Source: Psychroflexus gondwanensis ACAM 44 (GTDB lineage Bacteria; Bacteroidota; Bacteroidia; Flavobacteriales; Flavobacteriaceae). From it: a DNA stretch of 64,000 nucleotides. The notes under the pieces were generated by a model. That model searched no databases. It saw only the letters and a program-made list of their open reading frames with translations, and was not told the DNA's origin. The translations under genes were made by a program, and so were the position numbers. Shown here piece by piece: positions 18,026 through 27,405 of the stretch. The stretch's first letter is position 1; the number at the start of each line of letters is the position of its first letter. The stretch is from NCBI RefSeq assembly GCF_000355905.1, contig NZ_APLF01000007.1, positions 54,904 through 118,903 on the forward strand, in the 5' to 3' direction.

Positions 18026-19392
18026 TGTTTAATAAAATAGTTTTCATAATAAGTCTAGGATTAATTCTTTCATGTTCCAAAGATGATGAATCAGTAATTC
18101 CAGAAGGAATTGACCAGGAATTTATGGGTGAGATAGACCTTATCAAGACTATTGGGGGATCTCAACAAGATGATTTCTTATCTGTAGTAGCAACCCCCGA
18201 TGGTGGTATTGCAGCATTTGGTTTTACACAAAGTAATGATGGTGACATTACGGGTAAGCCTTCAACAGATAGTGATTATTGGCTTGTAAAATTAGATAGA
18301 GATTTAAACATCCAATGGCAAAAGGTATTTGGGGGAAGTAATGACGATAGAGGACAAAGTATAATCCAAACCGATGACGGAGGCTTTGCCGTCACTGGAT
18401 TTTCTAGGAGTAATGATGGCGATATTTCGGGAAATTTTGGATTTCAAGATTATTGGGTCGTAAAATTAGATGCTTTAGGGGGTATTCAATGGGAAAAAAG
18501 CATCGGTTTTTCTGGAAACGATAGAGGATATGATATTATACAGACTCAAGATGGCGGCTATTTTGCTACCGGATTTCTGGATGTCACTTCATCTGGTGGA
18601 GAGGGAAATGATGATTTCGAGAATTTGAAACCTTCATCAAAGCCTAAAAGAGCAAAGCATGGCGTGGGAGAATATTGGGGTATAAAATTGGATGCTGAAG
18701 GTAATATGGAATGGAGACGTTATTTTGGGGGCACCAATAATGACAGAAGCTACGCTGTTATACAAACACAAGATGGCGGCTATATCCAAACAGGACATTC
18801 TGAAAGTGATGACTTTGATATTACTGACCCGAATGGAAGTTATGACATTTGGGTGGTCAAAACTTCTGCTGATGGCAATTTAGTTTGGGAAAAAAACTTT
18901 GGAGGAAGCAGTATCGAAATTGCTTTTGATATTATAAAAACAGAAGATAATCACTTTATGCTAGTTGGTGATACTAGGAGTAGTGATAAAGATGTTTCAA
19001 ACCCGAGAGGTAATGCAGATATATGGATCATCAAGTTCGATACGGATGGGAACTTGATTTGGGAAAAAACCTATGGTGGACCAGAATTCGATTCTGGAAA
19101 GTCTATTATAGCTATAGGAAATAATGACTATTTTATAACCAGTAGCTCAAGAAGTGAGACAGATCAATTGGAGATCAACTATGGCTCTAATGACATTTGG
19201 GGATTTATCATAGACGGTAATGGAGACTTAAAATGGCAAAAAACCTTCGGGGGAAGTGGTCTTGACTTTGGGAATGATGCTGCAATAAATTCCAGTAGGG
19301 AGATTTTCGTAGTTGGTACCACGGCAAGCAACGACAGCGATTTCCCAACAAATAAAGGAGATAACGATGCCTTTATTATAAAATTAAAGTAA
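18025..19392 (+). CDS. Seven-repeat beta-propeller lipoprotein
   Basis: A 455-residue lipoprotein; the signal peptide ends in the lipobox LILSC (Cys17), followed by SKDDES. The mature part contains seven repeats of about 50-60 residues, each with a GGSxxDxxxxIIxTxDGGxxxxG core (GGSQQDDFLSVVATPDGG, GGSNDDRGQSIIQTDDGG, GGTNNDRSYAVIQTQDGGY and so on) followed by DYWLVKLD or DIWVVKT. Seven units strongly suggest one seven-bladed propeller. No enzyme motif is visible. It is translationally coupled to the LVIVD protein upstream and 1 nt from the MbnP-like gene downstream. Probably a periplasmic or outer-membrane scaffold for this operon's products. Confidence 0.8.
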   Translation: MFNKIVFIISLGLILSCSKDDESVIPEGIDQEFMGEIDLIKTIGGSQQDDFLSVVATPDGGIAAFGFTQSNDGDITGKPSTDSDYWLVKLDRDLNIQWQKVFGGSNDDRGQSIIQTDDGGFAVTGFSRSNDGDISGNFGFQDYWVVKLDALGGIQWEKSIGFSGNDRGYDIIQTQDGGYFATGFLDVTSSGGEGNDDFENLKPSSKPKRAKHGVGEYWGIKLDAEGNMEWRRYFGGTNNDRSYAVIQTQDGGYIQTGHSESDDFDITDPNGSYDIWVVKTSADGNLVWEKNFGGSSIEIAFDIIKTEDNHFMLVGDTRSSDKDVSNPRGNADIWIIKFDTDGNLIWEKTYGGPEFDSGKSIIAIGNNDYFITSSSRSETDQLEINYGSNDIWGFIIDGNGDLKWQKTFGGSGLDFGNDAAINSSREIFVVGTTASNDSDFPTNKGDNDAFIIKLK

Positions 19393-19393
19393 T

Positions 19394-20152
19394 ATGAAAA
19401 AGATAATTTGCTTTGTTCTTATTTCAATGTTGGCAGTTTCTTGTAAAGACGATGATACTATTGAAACTACGAGTATAGAGATCAGCTTTGCTAATAAGAT
19501 AAACTCTCAAAACATAGAATTGAATACCGGAGTTTATCAAACTACATTGGGTGAGTCTTACTCCATTAATGAGCTAAAATATATCATCAGTAATATCTCA
19601 TTTATTAAAGACAATGGTGAAATCTTCACTTATCCTGTAGAAGACAGTTATTTTCTAGTCGATGAAGAGGTGCCTTCCAGTAAAATTATAAGCCTAGAAA
19701 ACATCCCCGTTGTCAACTACAAGAAAATAAAGTTTGGGATAGGCGTAGATCAATCCAACTACCCACTCAATGATGTAGATAACTTTGTGCCTACAGCAGA
19801 AGAAAGCCTAATGCATTGGAGCTGGTCGGCAGGGTATATCTTTTTTAAAATAGAAGGTGAATATTCTTCAACTGGAGATCAACCTGATGAGAATTTTCTT
19901 TTTCACATTGTCAGCCATGGGACCAATCTAGATAATTACAAAACTGTAGAGTTATCTTCGAATTTTGGTTTTGATCTCACTGAAAATAAATTAATCTCTA
20001 TCGAAGCTGACTTATCTAAGCTCTTTAATGCGGTCTACGATATTAGGATAGAGGATAAACCTGATATTCAAGTAGATCCTGTAAACGCTCCAAAGATTGC
20101 AGAAAACGTGAGTCAGTTATTTTCTTCAGTTCCTTTTAGTTCAACAGAATAA
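19394..20152 (+). CDS. MbnP-like copper-binding lipoprotein
   Basis: A 252-residue lipoprotein (lipobox LAVSC, Cys17). The body matches the MbnP-like family: IEISFANKINSQNIELN at the N-terminus, YSINELKYIISNISFI (about 56-71), IKFGIGVDQ, and the motif LMHWSWSAGYIFFKIEGEY (139-157). In the characterised methanotroph MbnP, a tryptophan oxidised to kynurenine by the di-heme enzyme MbnH contributes to copper binding; Trp142 and Trp144 here are candidates for the equivalent residue. An MbnH-like gene follows after 9 nt, which supports the call. Copper binding itself is inferred. Confidence 0.8.
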   Translation: MKKIICFVLISMLAVSCKDDDTIETTSIEISFANKINSQNIELNTGVYQTTLGESYSINELKYIISNISFIKDNGEIFTYPVEDSYFLVDEEVPSSKIISLENIPVVNYKKIKFGIGVDQSNYPLNDVDNFVPTAEESLMHWSWSAGYIFFKIEGEYSSTGDQPDENFLFHIVSHGTNLDNYKTVELSSNFGFDLTENKLISIEADLSKLFNAVYDIRIEDKPDIQVDPVNAPKIAENVSQLFSSVPFSSTE

Positions 20153-20161
20153 ACCACAAAC

Positions 20162-21202
20162 ATGAATAAAGTATTTCTCATCCTGGTATTGATAGTATGT
20201 TTTGCCTGCAGCGGTGAGGAGAATACTTATGTTGAAATTTCAGAAAATAAAAAATTAGACTTCCCTCAGCCAGATTTCTTTCCACAACCTGTTTACAATT
20301 TGGAAGAAAATCCACCTACAGAAAAAGGCTTTGAGTTAGGTAAAAAATTATTTTACGATGGGAGATTATCCTCAACAGGAGTTATTTCTTGTGGATTTTG
20401 TCATGTACAAGAGTTTTCTTTTACACACCATACCCACGAAGTGAGTCATGGTGTGGATGGTGCTTTAGGAACCAGAAATGCCCAACCTTTAATGAATTTG
20501 GCTTACTTCGAAGAATTCTCGTGGGACGGTGCAGCCCAACATCTCGATTCTTTTTCCATCATCCCTATTACAACAGATACAGAAATGAATGAAACGGTGT
20601 CTAATGTCATTAACAAACTCAAAAGCGACCAAGTCTACAGTGAATTATTTGCCGAAGCATTTAACAATGGCGAGGTGAATACTCAAAATATGTTCAGAGC
20701 TTTGTCTCAATTTATGGTGATGATGGTATCTGCAGATACAAAATATGATAAAGTTTTAGAAGGAAATTCTGTCTTTAGCGAGGAAGAGTCTGCTGGTCAA
20801 TCCTTATTTGAAGCTAAATGTGCAAGTTGCCATAAGGGTATCCTTTTTACAGATCAATCCTATAGAAACAATGGATTATCTATTGATCCTAGGTATAATG
20901 ATATTGGACGTGAACGCGTAACAGGACTTGAGGAAGATAAGTACAAATTTAAAGTCCCTACCTTAAGAAATATCGCAGTGAGCCTTCCCTACATGCACGA
21001 TGGACGCTTTCAATCTTTAAAAGAAGTTTTAGATCATTATGACTCTGGAGTGGAACCTACACAAAATTTAGATCCTAGCTTACAACAAGAAAATAACTTG
21101 GGAATCTCGCTCACAGAAACTGAAAAAAACCAACTGATTTCTTTTCTAAATACCTTAACCGACGATAACTTTTTACTCGACCGGCGATTTTCTGAGTTTT
21201 AA
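20162..21202 (+). CDS. Di-heme cytochrome c peroxidase family protein (MbnH-like)
   Basis: A 346-residue lipoprotein (lipobox FACS, Cys16) with two c-type haem sites: Cys77-Gly-Phe-Cys80-His81 and Cys220-Ala-Ser-Cys223-His224. The CCP/MauG signature is present: GFELGKKLFYDGRLSSTGVISC, GALGTRNAQPLMNLAY, WDGAAQHLDS, and KFKVPTLRNIAVSLPYMHDGRFQSLKEVLDHYDSG near the C-terminus. With an MbnP-like gene directly upstream, MbnH-type oxidation of a partner tryptophan is more likely than plain H2O2 detoxification. Location is the periplasm, lipid-anchored. Its stop codon overlaps that of the convergent GH15 gene. Confidence 0.88.
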   Translation: MNKVFLILVLIVCFACSGEENTYVEISENKKLDFPQPDFFPQPVYNLEENPPTEKGFELGKKLFYDGRLSSTGVISCGFCHVQEFSFTHHTHEVSHGVDGALGTRNAQPLMNLAYFEEFSWDGAAQHLDSFSIIPITTDTEMNETVSNVINKLKSDQVYSELFAEAFNNGEVNTQNMFRALSQFMVMMVSADTKYDKVLEGNSVFSEEESAGQSLFEAKCASCHKGILFTDQSYRNNGLSIDPRYNDIGRERVTGLEEDKYKFKVPTLRNIAVSLPYMHDGRFQSLKEVLDHYDSGVEPTQNLDPSLQQENNLGISLTETEKNQLISFLNTLTDDNFLLDRRFSEF

Positions 21203-22977
21203 GACGTCTCTGCTTTAGATAAATTTATAGCCGTTTCTATCAATGCCAAATGAGAATAAGCCTGTGGAAAGTTCCCCAGCAGCCTTTTTGTTTTAAAATC
21301 GATATCCTCACTCATCAATCCTAGGTGATTAGAATAACCGATTAACCTCTCAAATTGTTGCTTAGCGTCTTCCACTTCGCCAATTTTAAACAAACTATTG
21401 ATATACCAAAATGTACAAATCGTAAACGATGAGCTAGGCAAGCCAAAGTCGTCCTTATTTTTATAGCGATACAGAAGTCCATCATTTGTTAAATGCTTTC
21501 CTATAGCCTTTACAGTACTTACAAACTTAGGATCCTTAGCATCGATGAAACCATAGGTTTCCATCAAAAGTACAGAGGCATCTAGATCTTTAGAATTATA
21601 GGATTGAGTAAACGCCTGCATATCTTCGTTCCAGGCATTCTCCATAATATCATTACGTATAGCTTTTTCCAAAGTTTTCCAGCGTTCAAGCTTGGAGGAT
21701 TTATGAAAGAGTTTTGAGATTTTTATAGCTCTGTCTATAGCCACCCAGCATAAGACTTTTGAAAAGGTAAAATGTCGATCTTCAGTCCTGAATTCCCAGA
21801 TTCCTTTATCGGGCTCTTGCCAGTGTTTTCCGACTACCCACGCAATCCCTTTCGTAATAGTCCATAATTCTTCTTTATTGTCTATATCTGATTTAAACTT
21901 GACTAATTCTTGATAAATGACATCCACCAATATTCCGTAGATATCATTTTGCTTTTGTGCATAAGCCGCATTTCCAATTCTCACAGGTTTAGAATCCTTA
22001 TATCCAGAAAGATGTGTTAAGTGCTTTTCAGTCAATTGCTTTTCTTTATTGATTCCATACATGATTTGAAGTTTTTCATTCTTATCTGGAATCAAATCTA
22101 TTATGAATTGTAGATAGCGTTTTATCATTCTTTTATGACCTAATTGAGAGACTACTTTCACCACCATGGAAGCATCTCTAATCCAACAGAATCTATAGTC
22201 CCAATTCCTCACCTCCCCTATCGTTTCGGGTAATGAGGTCGTCGCTGCCGCTAGGATTGCCCCAGTTTTATCATAACTCAAAAGCTTAAGAGTCATCGCA
22301 CTTCTTAAAATCATATCATCATAAGTGCCAAACTTGGGCGTTTTTGAACTCCAGTTGAGCCAATAGTCTTTGGTTGTTTCTAAGTCTAGAGAAACAGACT
22401 CCATGTCTGGGAGCTCTATCTTTTCGTTATAAGACAATAGGAAAAAAGCATCTTCAGTCATGGAGATTTCTTTTGAATTTGCAACAGCTTCCTTATCTAA
22501 GGACGTGTAAAGAAACAAGGTATCAAACTCATCGGCTTCCGTAAGACCTACGATAAAATTTTCTTTGATGAATATCTCCGTGTTTCCAAGAGCATACTCC
22601 AATTTTGGATTAAAATCAACTTTTAGTTTAGGTGTTCCCTTAGTGACTTTCAAATACCTTATGAGTTCTGGAGGGGTGTGATAAACCTTATCTTTTTTGA
22701 GATAACGTGATAAGAAATCATAGACTTCAAAGCTAGCATCTTGAGACGAAAAAGTAGTTTTGAGAATACAAGTGTCTTTGACATAAACCTGAGTTATTTC
22801 GTAAGAATCGTCCACATGAAAAGCGAATTGCCCCCCCTTCTTTTCATCTAATAATTTAGCAAAAACAGAAGCAGAATCAAATTCTGGCAAACAACACCAA
22901 TCAATTGAACCTGTTTCGGAAACCAAAGCTGCTGTCCTACAATTCCCTATGATTCCATAGTTTAGATTATTCATCAA
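21199..22977 (-). CDS. Glycoside hydrolase family 15 protein (trehalase/glucoamylase-like)
   Basis: A 592-residue cytoplasmic enzyme (no signal peptide). The N-terminal domain begins NLNYGIIGNCRTAALVSETGSIDWCCLPEFDSASVFAKLLD, typical of bacterial GH15. The (alpha/alpha)6 catalytic domain has EVRNWDYRFCWIRDASMVV (about residues 255-273) and later VVGKHWQEPDKGIWEFR, with a likely catalytic Glu, and WVAIDRAIKIS. Members hydrolyse alpha-glucosidic bonds in trehalose or maltooligosaccharides. Divergence from the trehalose-phosphate synthase gene points to trehalose turnover. The start could be either of two adjacent ATGs. Confidence 0.88.
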   Translation of the reverse strand: MMNNLNYGIIGNCRTAALVSETGSIDWCCLPEFDSASVFAKLLDEKKGGQFAFHVDDSYEITQVYVKDTCILKTTFSSQDASFEVYDFLSRYLKKDKVYHTPPELIRYLKVTKGTPKLKVDFNPKLEYALGNTEIFIKENFIVGLTEADEFDTLFLYTSLDKEAVANSKEISMTEDAFFLLSYNEKIELPDMESVSLDLETTKDYWLNWSSKTPKFGTYDDMILRSAMTLKLLSYDKTGAILAAATTSLPETIGEVRNWDYRFCWIRDASMVVKVVSQLGHKRMIKRYLQFIIDLIPDKNEKLQIMYGINKEKQLTEKHLTHLSGYKDSKPVRIGNAAYAQKQNDIYGILVDVIYQELVKFKSDIDNKEELWTITKGIAWVVGKHWQEPDKGIWEFRTEDRHFTFSKVLCWVAIDRAIKISKLFHKSSKLERWKTLEKAIRNDIMENAWNEDMQAFTQSYNSKDLDASVLLMETYGFIDAKDPKFVSTVKAIGKHLTNDGLLYRYKNKDDFGLPSSSFTICTFWYINSLFKIGEVEDAKQQFERLIGYSNHLGLMSEDIDFKTKRLLGNFPQAYSHLALIETAINLSKAETS

Positions 22978-23004
22978 TCCTGAGTTTTTGGGAGATTAAA
23001 ATCA

Positions 23005-23012
23005 TATTTTTG
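23005..23012 (+). promoter_or_regulatory. Candidate -7 box for the trehalose synthesis gene
   Basis: TATTTTTG, matching TAnnTTTG, 42-49 nt upstream of the start at 23055. A TTG lies 14 nt upstream, closer than the usual spacing, so support is modest. Confidence 0.35.
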
Positions 23013-23054
23013 ATTAAATAAAAGGAAATAATACGAGTTTAACAAAGATTCCTT

Positions 23055-25262
23055 ATGAATAAAACAATAATTGTATCCAATAGACTGCCTCTACAAATAA
23101 GCATAGAAGATGATCACCTCCAAGTAAGGCCAAGTGTTGGCGGACTTGCTACAGGACTTAAATCTGTCCATAAAGAGAGCAATGGAATTTGGATTGGCTG
23201 GTCAGGACTTACCCAAGAGGAACTTACTCCCGAGCTTGAGGCTAAGGTTGAAAAAGCCGTTCATAAAGAGCAATGTGTCACTGTGAGTCTCACTCAAAGT
23301 GACCTAGACTTGTATTACTATGGCTTTAGTAATCGAACATTATGGCCACTGTTTCATTATTTTATAGAATATACAGAGTACGATCCCGAATCTTGGAATG
23401 CCTATAAACGCGTGAATGAAAAATTTGCGGAAGTGGTTTTAAAACACGCAGAAGATGGTGACCAAATCTGGATACAAGACTACCAACTCTTACTGGTCCC
23501 TGCACTTGTTAAAGCTAAAAAACCAAACATTTCTATCGGATTCTTCAATCATATTCCTTTTCCTTCTTATGAAATATTCAGAATCTTTCCTAAGCGTAAA
23601 GAACTTTTAGAAGGTATGCTTGGTGCCGATTTAATTGGTTTCCATACCTATGATTACGAGAGACACTTTTTAAGTTCTATAAAACGCATTCTTAGTTTGG
23701 AGGTTAATTTCAACAAAGTTACCTATAACAACAGAATCATAAAGGTAGACTCTTTTCCGATGGGCATCGATTACAAAAAATTTAAAAATGCTGCTCTTAA
23801 GCATGATAAACAAGATGAAAATAACAAATCCGAAATTCAAAAAAGACTAGATCAACATCTTCAGAAAGAAGTTGGTATGAAAATGGTGCTTTCCATCGAT
23901 AGAATGGACTATACCAAAGGGATCCCTAACAGGTTAAAAGCCTTTGACTATTTTTTAAAGAAATATCCACAATTCCAAGAGAAAATAAGACTCGTTATGC
24001 TAGCAGTACCTTCAAGATCTCAGGTACCTCAGTATCAAAAATTGAAGCAAGAAACCGACGAACTTGTAGGTAGAATTAATGGTGAATTTTCCACGGTGAG
24101 CTGGACCCCCATTTGGTATTTTTATAGAACCCTACCTTTTGAAAATTTAATAGACCTGTACACCTCATCGGAGGTTGCCTTAATTACTCCCGTAAGAGAC
24201 GGAATGAACCTCGTTGCTAAAGAATATATTGCCACTCGAACCAAAGAGGACGGTGTGCTAGTCCTTAGTGAAATGACAGGGGCCTCAAAAGAACTCAATG
24301 AAGCTTTGCTTATCAATCCTTTCAATTATGAAGAAATTGCGGACACTCTAAAGCAAGCTTTAGAAATGCCAAAGGCGGAGCAAAAACAAAGAATGAAGGC
24401 TCTTCAAGACCGAGTGTCTAGGTATAGCGTAGAGAAATGGGCAAGTGAATTTATGAACTCCCTAAAACAAGTACATAAAGTATATAGTCTTATCCAGGCC
24501 TCAAAATTGAAGTCAACTGATATAGAAAATTTCAGAGAGAAATTGAAATCCTCTGAAAAAAAGGTGATGTTTTTAGATTACGACGGGACTTTGGTCAACT
24601 TTACTAAAAACCCTCAAGATGCTAAACCAGATTCTGAGCTTTTCCAATTATTAAATGGACTTGAAAAAATTGAAAATCTCGAGCTAGTCATTATCAGCGG
24701 GAGAGATAAAAAAACGTTGAATGAATGGTTTAAAGACACTCCTTATACTCTAGTATCCGACCATGGCGTTTCCATTCGCGAAAAAGGGCAAACATGGAAA
24801 ACTCTAGAGCATTTAAAAACCGATTGGATGGAAAACGTTCTCCCTGTTTTGGAAACTTTTGTGGATAGAACACCAGGAACACTTGTTGAAAAAAAGAAAT
24901 TTTCGCTAGCTTGGCATTATCGAGATACTGATATCGAATTGGCTCAAAAGCGAGTTGTAGAAATAAAAACGGTGCTAACCAGTTTTATCTCTAACACAGA
25001 CCTTACCTTGCTGGAAGGTAATAAAGTTATTGAAATAAAAAGTAGTAAAGTGAATAAAGGCAGAGCTTGCACTTATATTTTGAATCAAAATCCTGCTCAA
25101 CATGTCTTTGCCATTGGAGATGACTGGACCGATGAATTTATGTTTGAGGAGCTTCCAGAAAACTCACAAACCATAAAGGTAGGTGTTAAAAAAACTAAGG
25201 CTAAATTTTATGTAACTAGTGTAGAGGAAGTGAGGAGTCTATTAAAAGGACTCCCTAAATAA
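23055..25262 (+). CDS. Fused trehalose-6-phosphate synthase / trehalose-6-phosphatase
   Basis: 735 residues with both steps of the OtsA-OtsB route in one protein. Residues 1 to about 470 are a GT20 glycosyltransferase: IIVSNRLPLQI, GGLATGLKSV, GIWIGWSG, QIWIQDYQLLLVPAL, FFNHIPFPSYEIFRIFP, LIGFHTYDYERHFLS, LSIDRMDYTKGIPNRLKAF, and VRDGMNLVAKEYIA. Residues from about 495 are a HAD-type phosphatase with FLDYDGTL (Asp508 and Asp510) and IGDDWTDEFMF (688-697). The product trehalose protects against osmotic and cold stress. Fused enzymes like this are common in Bacteroidota. It is divergently transcribed from the GH15 gene. Confidence 0.95.
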   Translation: MNKTIIVSNRLPLQISIEDDHLQVRPSVGGLATGLKSVHKESNGIWIGWSGLTQEELTPELEAKVEKAVHKEQCVTVSLTQSDLDLYYYGFSNRTLWPLFHYFIEYTEYDPESWNAYKRVNEKFAEVVLKHAEDGDQIWIQDYQLLLVPALVKAKKPNISIGFFNHIPFPSYEIFRIFPKRKELLEGMLGADLIGFHTYDYERHFLSSIKRILSLEVNFNKVTYNNRIIKVDSFPMGIDYKKFKNAALKHDKQDENNKSEIQKRLDQHLQKEVGMKMVLSIDRMDYTKGIPNRLKAFDYFLKKYPQFQEKIRLVMLAVPSRSQVPQYQKLKQETDELVGRINGEFSTVSWTPIWYFYRTLPFENLIDLYTSSEVALITPVRDGMNLVAKEYIATRTKEDGVLVLSEMTGASKELNEALLINPFNYEEIADTLKQALEMPKAEQKQRMKALQDRVSRYSVEKWASEFMNSLKQVHKVYSLIQASKLKSTDIENFREKLKSSEKKVMFLDYDGTLVNFTKNPQDAKPDSELFQLLNGLEKIENLELVIISGRDKKTLNEWFKDTPYTLVSDHGVSIREKGQTWKTLEHLKTDWMENVLPVLETFVDRTPGTLVEKKKFSLAWHYRDTDIELAQKRVVEIKTVLTSFISNTDLTLLEGNKVIEIKSSKVNKGRACTYILNQNPAQHVFAIGDDWTDEFMFEELPENSQTIKVGVKKTKAKFYVTSVEEVRSLLKGLPK

Positions 25263-25312
25263 AACGGCTTTGAAAAAAATGTGTTCTTTAGCCAAAATTA
25301 TTAATCAAACTT

Positions 25313-25552
25313 ATGAGTAAACAAATAAAATTAATTTGGGACTTTAGAGGTCCAAATGCAGAGAAGACAGCGGAGCATCACACCATTCATTTGAATGACT
25401 TCTTAAATGTAAATGCTTTAAATCTAAAGGTAACAGGAACCGAAAAGCTAGATGACTTTCATTTTATCGCTTTTATGGTAGTTGAAGAAGTCGACATGAA
25501 ATCTGTAAGAGATCGATTAAAACCTCATCGAGGGCAAGTCTACAAAAACTAA
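25313..25552 (+). CDS. Small conserved hypothetical protein
   Basis: A 79-residue soluble protein (IKLIWDFRGPNAEKTAEHHTIHLNDFL..., ending LKPHRGQVYKN) with no signal peptide and a mixed alpha/beta pattern. I do not recognise a named domain, though it resembles short conserved flavobacterial proteins. It follows the trehalose gene by 50 nt on the same strand and may be co-transcribed. Function unknown. Confidence 0.65.
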   Translation: MSKQIKLIWDFRGPNAEKTAEHHTIHLNDFLNVNALNLKVTGTEKLDDFHFIAFMVVEEVDMKSVRDRLKPHRGQVYKN

Positions 25553-25603
25553 CTAATCTCCTAAGAACAGCATAGTTTAGAGTTTAAGCTTAATGGATTA
25601 AAT

Positions 25604-26512
25604 TCAAAAAGTATAATTTAAACCAACACCTAAGACTTCTCTTATTTGAAAACCCCTTACGGAATTGTCATCATATATGGCCTGGAAGGTAAAATTCGCC
25701 GAAATATATTTATTTACACTCATAATAAGATTTAAGGTATAATCTATATCTACATTTAGCGGATCTTCAAGATAATTAGAATATAAGCTTAATACGTTTC
25801 CTACAGTAATGCCTTCCATGACTTTGAATTTTACAAAAGCATTCACAGAGGCACCAAATTCGGTCCGTATACTTTCACCTTCATCAATACCGAAAAAATC
25901 ACCGTCTACATAACCTGGAGTAGTAGTAAATTTCTTGTTGGCAGTAATGATACGGCCTGTTACTGGTGAAATATTGACACGAATATCGTCACTTTCTTTC
26001 CATAAAATACCAAACCCTAATTGAGTAAAGGCTGGAGACATGAATTCTGTTTGAAGTCTCCTCGTATCGTTTCCGTCTACATCTTCTCCAAACTCATAGC
26101 CCTTGTCGAACTGAGATCTGAAATTCACAAAGGCAGATGTATACCATTTGGACTGTCCTATTTGGCGGCCAATGGTCGAATTGAGCTCTAAACGATCATT
26201 TGTTTTCCTGTAGAATTCTTGATCCTTAATCTTGTTTATACCATAGTCCCCTAAGAGCTTAGTATCCCAGGCATATTTTCCTTTGTTGTAATAAATATCG
26301 TAGTTAACCACAATGTTAGCTGAGTAGTTGGTAGTTCCACCACCTTGCCAGTCATCATTAAAGGCTGCTTGATTGATCAGAAATTGAAAATTTCCTTCGG
26401 TTTTCCAAATGGTATCGTTTTGTGAAGAAGCGGGAACACTTTGAGATTGTGCTTGTAATATTGAACTTAAAAAGGGAATGGAGAGAAAGCTTAAGATGTA
26501 TTTAAACTTCAT
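25604..26512 (-). CDS. DUF3078-type outer-membrane beta-barrel protein
   Basis: A 302-residue protein with a signal peptide (1-21, ending LQAQ). FLINQAAFNDDWQGGGTTNYSANIVVNYDIYYNKGKYAWDTKL is the characteristic start of DUF3078 proteins. Repeated amphipathic strands follow, and the C-terminus VLGVGLNYTF ends in Phe, as expected for an outer-membrane barrel. Function unknown. It is the last gene of the long minus-strand run that begins with the SUF genes; a 49-nt gap to the DUF2480 gene leaves co-transcription possible. Confidence 0.78.
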   Translation of the reverse strand: MKFKYILSFLSIPFLSSILQAQSQSVPASSQNDTIWKTEGNFQFLINQAAFNDDWQGGGTTNYSANIVVNYDIYYNKGKYAWDTKLLGDYGINKIKDQEFYRKTNDRLELNSTIGRQIGQSKWYTSAFVNFRSQFDKGYEFGEDVDGNDTRRLQTEFMSPAFTQLGFGILWKESDDIRVNISPVTGRIITANKKFTTTPGYVDGDFFGIDEGESIRTEFGASVNAFVKFKVMEGITVGNVLSLYSNYLEDPLNVDIDYTLNLIMSVNKYISANFTFQAIYDDNSVRGFQIREVLGVGLNYTF

Positions 26513-26561
26513 TTTTTAATAATTTTATGGAGCAAATGAAATTATAAAATTGAGATACTAC

Positions 26562-27074
26562 CTAAACCTTTCTAGGTTTTTTATAAAGAGGAACAGCTGA
26601 ACATGCTTCACCATACATAATTGACTTAGCAACGGGTTGTAGCATTTGTAAAGCAAATAAGTACGCATTTTCTGGCACTGGTTTATCAGAACAGCCTTTT
26701 ATAATAATGGGTTTATCTTTATAATCAGTAAGGTCTATTTGAGAAAGCGCCTCTTGGTAAAGCAACGAGTTTAACACCTCTAAAGATCCATAAACGACTT
26801 TTTGGGCTATCCCCTCCAGATATGTGGTTATTAAAAGATAGGCCCAACTTGGAATTATAGAATCGGTTGAACAATAAAGGGCTACGTAGGCATCTTCATA
26901 TTGATTCCAATTATGTGCTTTAAGCTCTAGCCTAAAGTCTTTTTCTTTAAGAATAATACCCTGGAACAACCACTCTTTGATATCGATTTGTACTCTTCTC
27001 CCTTTTGGATAATAATCCTCTAGGTTAAAAGTTATCAGAGAACTTAGTGCCACCTTATTTACAATCTCAGCCAT
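26562..27074 (-). CDS. DUF2480 family protein
   Basis: A 170-residue cytoplasmic protein with no signal peptide. Its sequence (VNKVALSSLITFNLEDYYPKGRRVQIDIKEWLFQGIILKEKDFR..., later IIKGCSDKPVPENAYLFALQMLQPVAKSIMYGEACSAVPLYK) fits the Bacteroidota DUF2480 family, which is repeatedly found at the end of suf operons. Cysteines at about 143 and 160 (GCSDKPVP, GEACSAVPLYK) are noteworthy in this Fe-S context, but no cofactor role is shown. It starts 3 nt after the SufT-like gene, so it is in the SUF transcription unit. Confidence 0.78.
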   Translation of the reverse strand: MAEIVNKVALSSLITFNLEDYYPKGRRVQIDIKEWLFQGIILKEKDFRLELKAHNWNQYEDAYVALYCSTDSIIPSWAYLLITTYLEGIAQKVVYGSLEVLNSLLYQEALSQIDLTDYKDKPIIIKGCSDKPVPENAYLFALQMLQPVAKSIMYGEACSAVPLYKKPRKV

Positions 27075-27077
27075 AGC

Positions 27078-27401
27078 TTACAACATTCCTAATTCAAGTT
27101 TTGCTTCTTCACTCATCAATTCTTGGGACCAAGCAGGATCAAAGGTTAATTCCACTTCACATTCGTTGACCCAATCTAAAGAAGCCGCCTTTTCCTTCAC
27201 CTCTTGAGGAAGAGATTCTGCTACTGGACAGTTGGGAGAGGTTAAGGTCATTAAAATTTTGACATCACTATCCTCATTGACAAAAACATCATAAATGAGT
27301 CCAAGTTCGTAGATATCTACAGGGATTTCTGGATCGTAAATAGTTTTTAAAACTCTTACTACATCTTCTCCAAGTTGATCTGTGTTTAGTTCTTCAGCCA
27401 T
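27078..27401 (-). CDS. SufT-like (MIP18/DUF59) Fe-S assembly protein
   Basis: I place the start at the ATG at 27401 (MAEELNTDQLGE) rather than a longer frame that would overlap sufE. The 107-residue protein has the DUF59 signature DPEIPVDIYELGLIYDV (about 21-37) and LTSPNCPVAESLPQEV with the conserved Cys, then VELTFDPAWSQELMSEEA. Family members help with Fe-S cluster maturation and delivery. It is located between sufE (4-nt gap) and the DUF2480 gene in the SUF operon. Confidence 0.88.
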   Translation of the reverse strand: MAEELNTDQLGEDVVRVLKTIYDPEIPVDIYELGLIYDVFVNEDSDVKILMTLTSPNCPVAESLPQEVKEKAASLDWVNECEVELTFDPAWSQELMSEEAKLELGML

Positions 27402-27405
27402 AATA

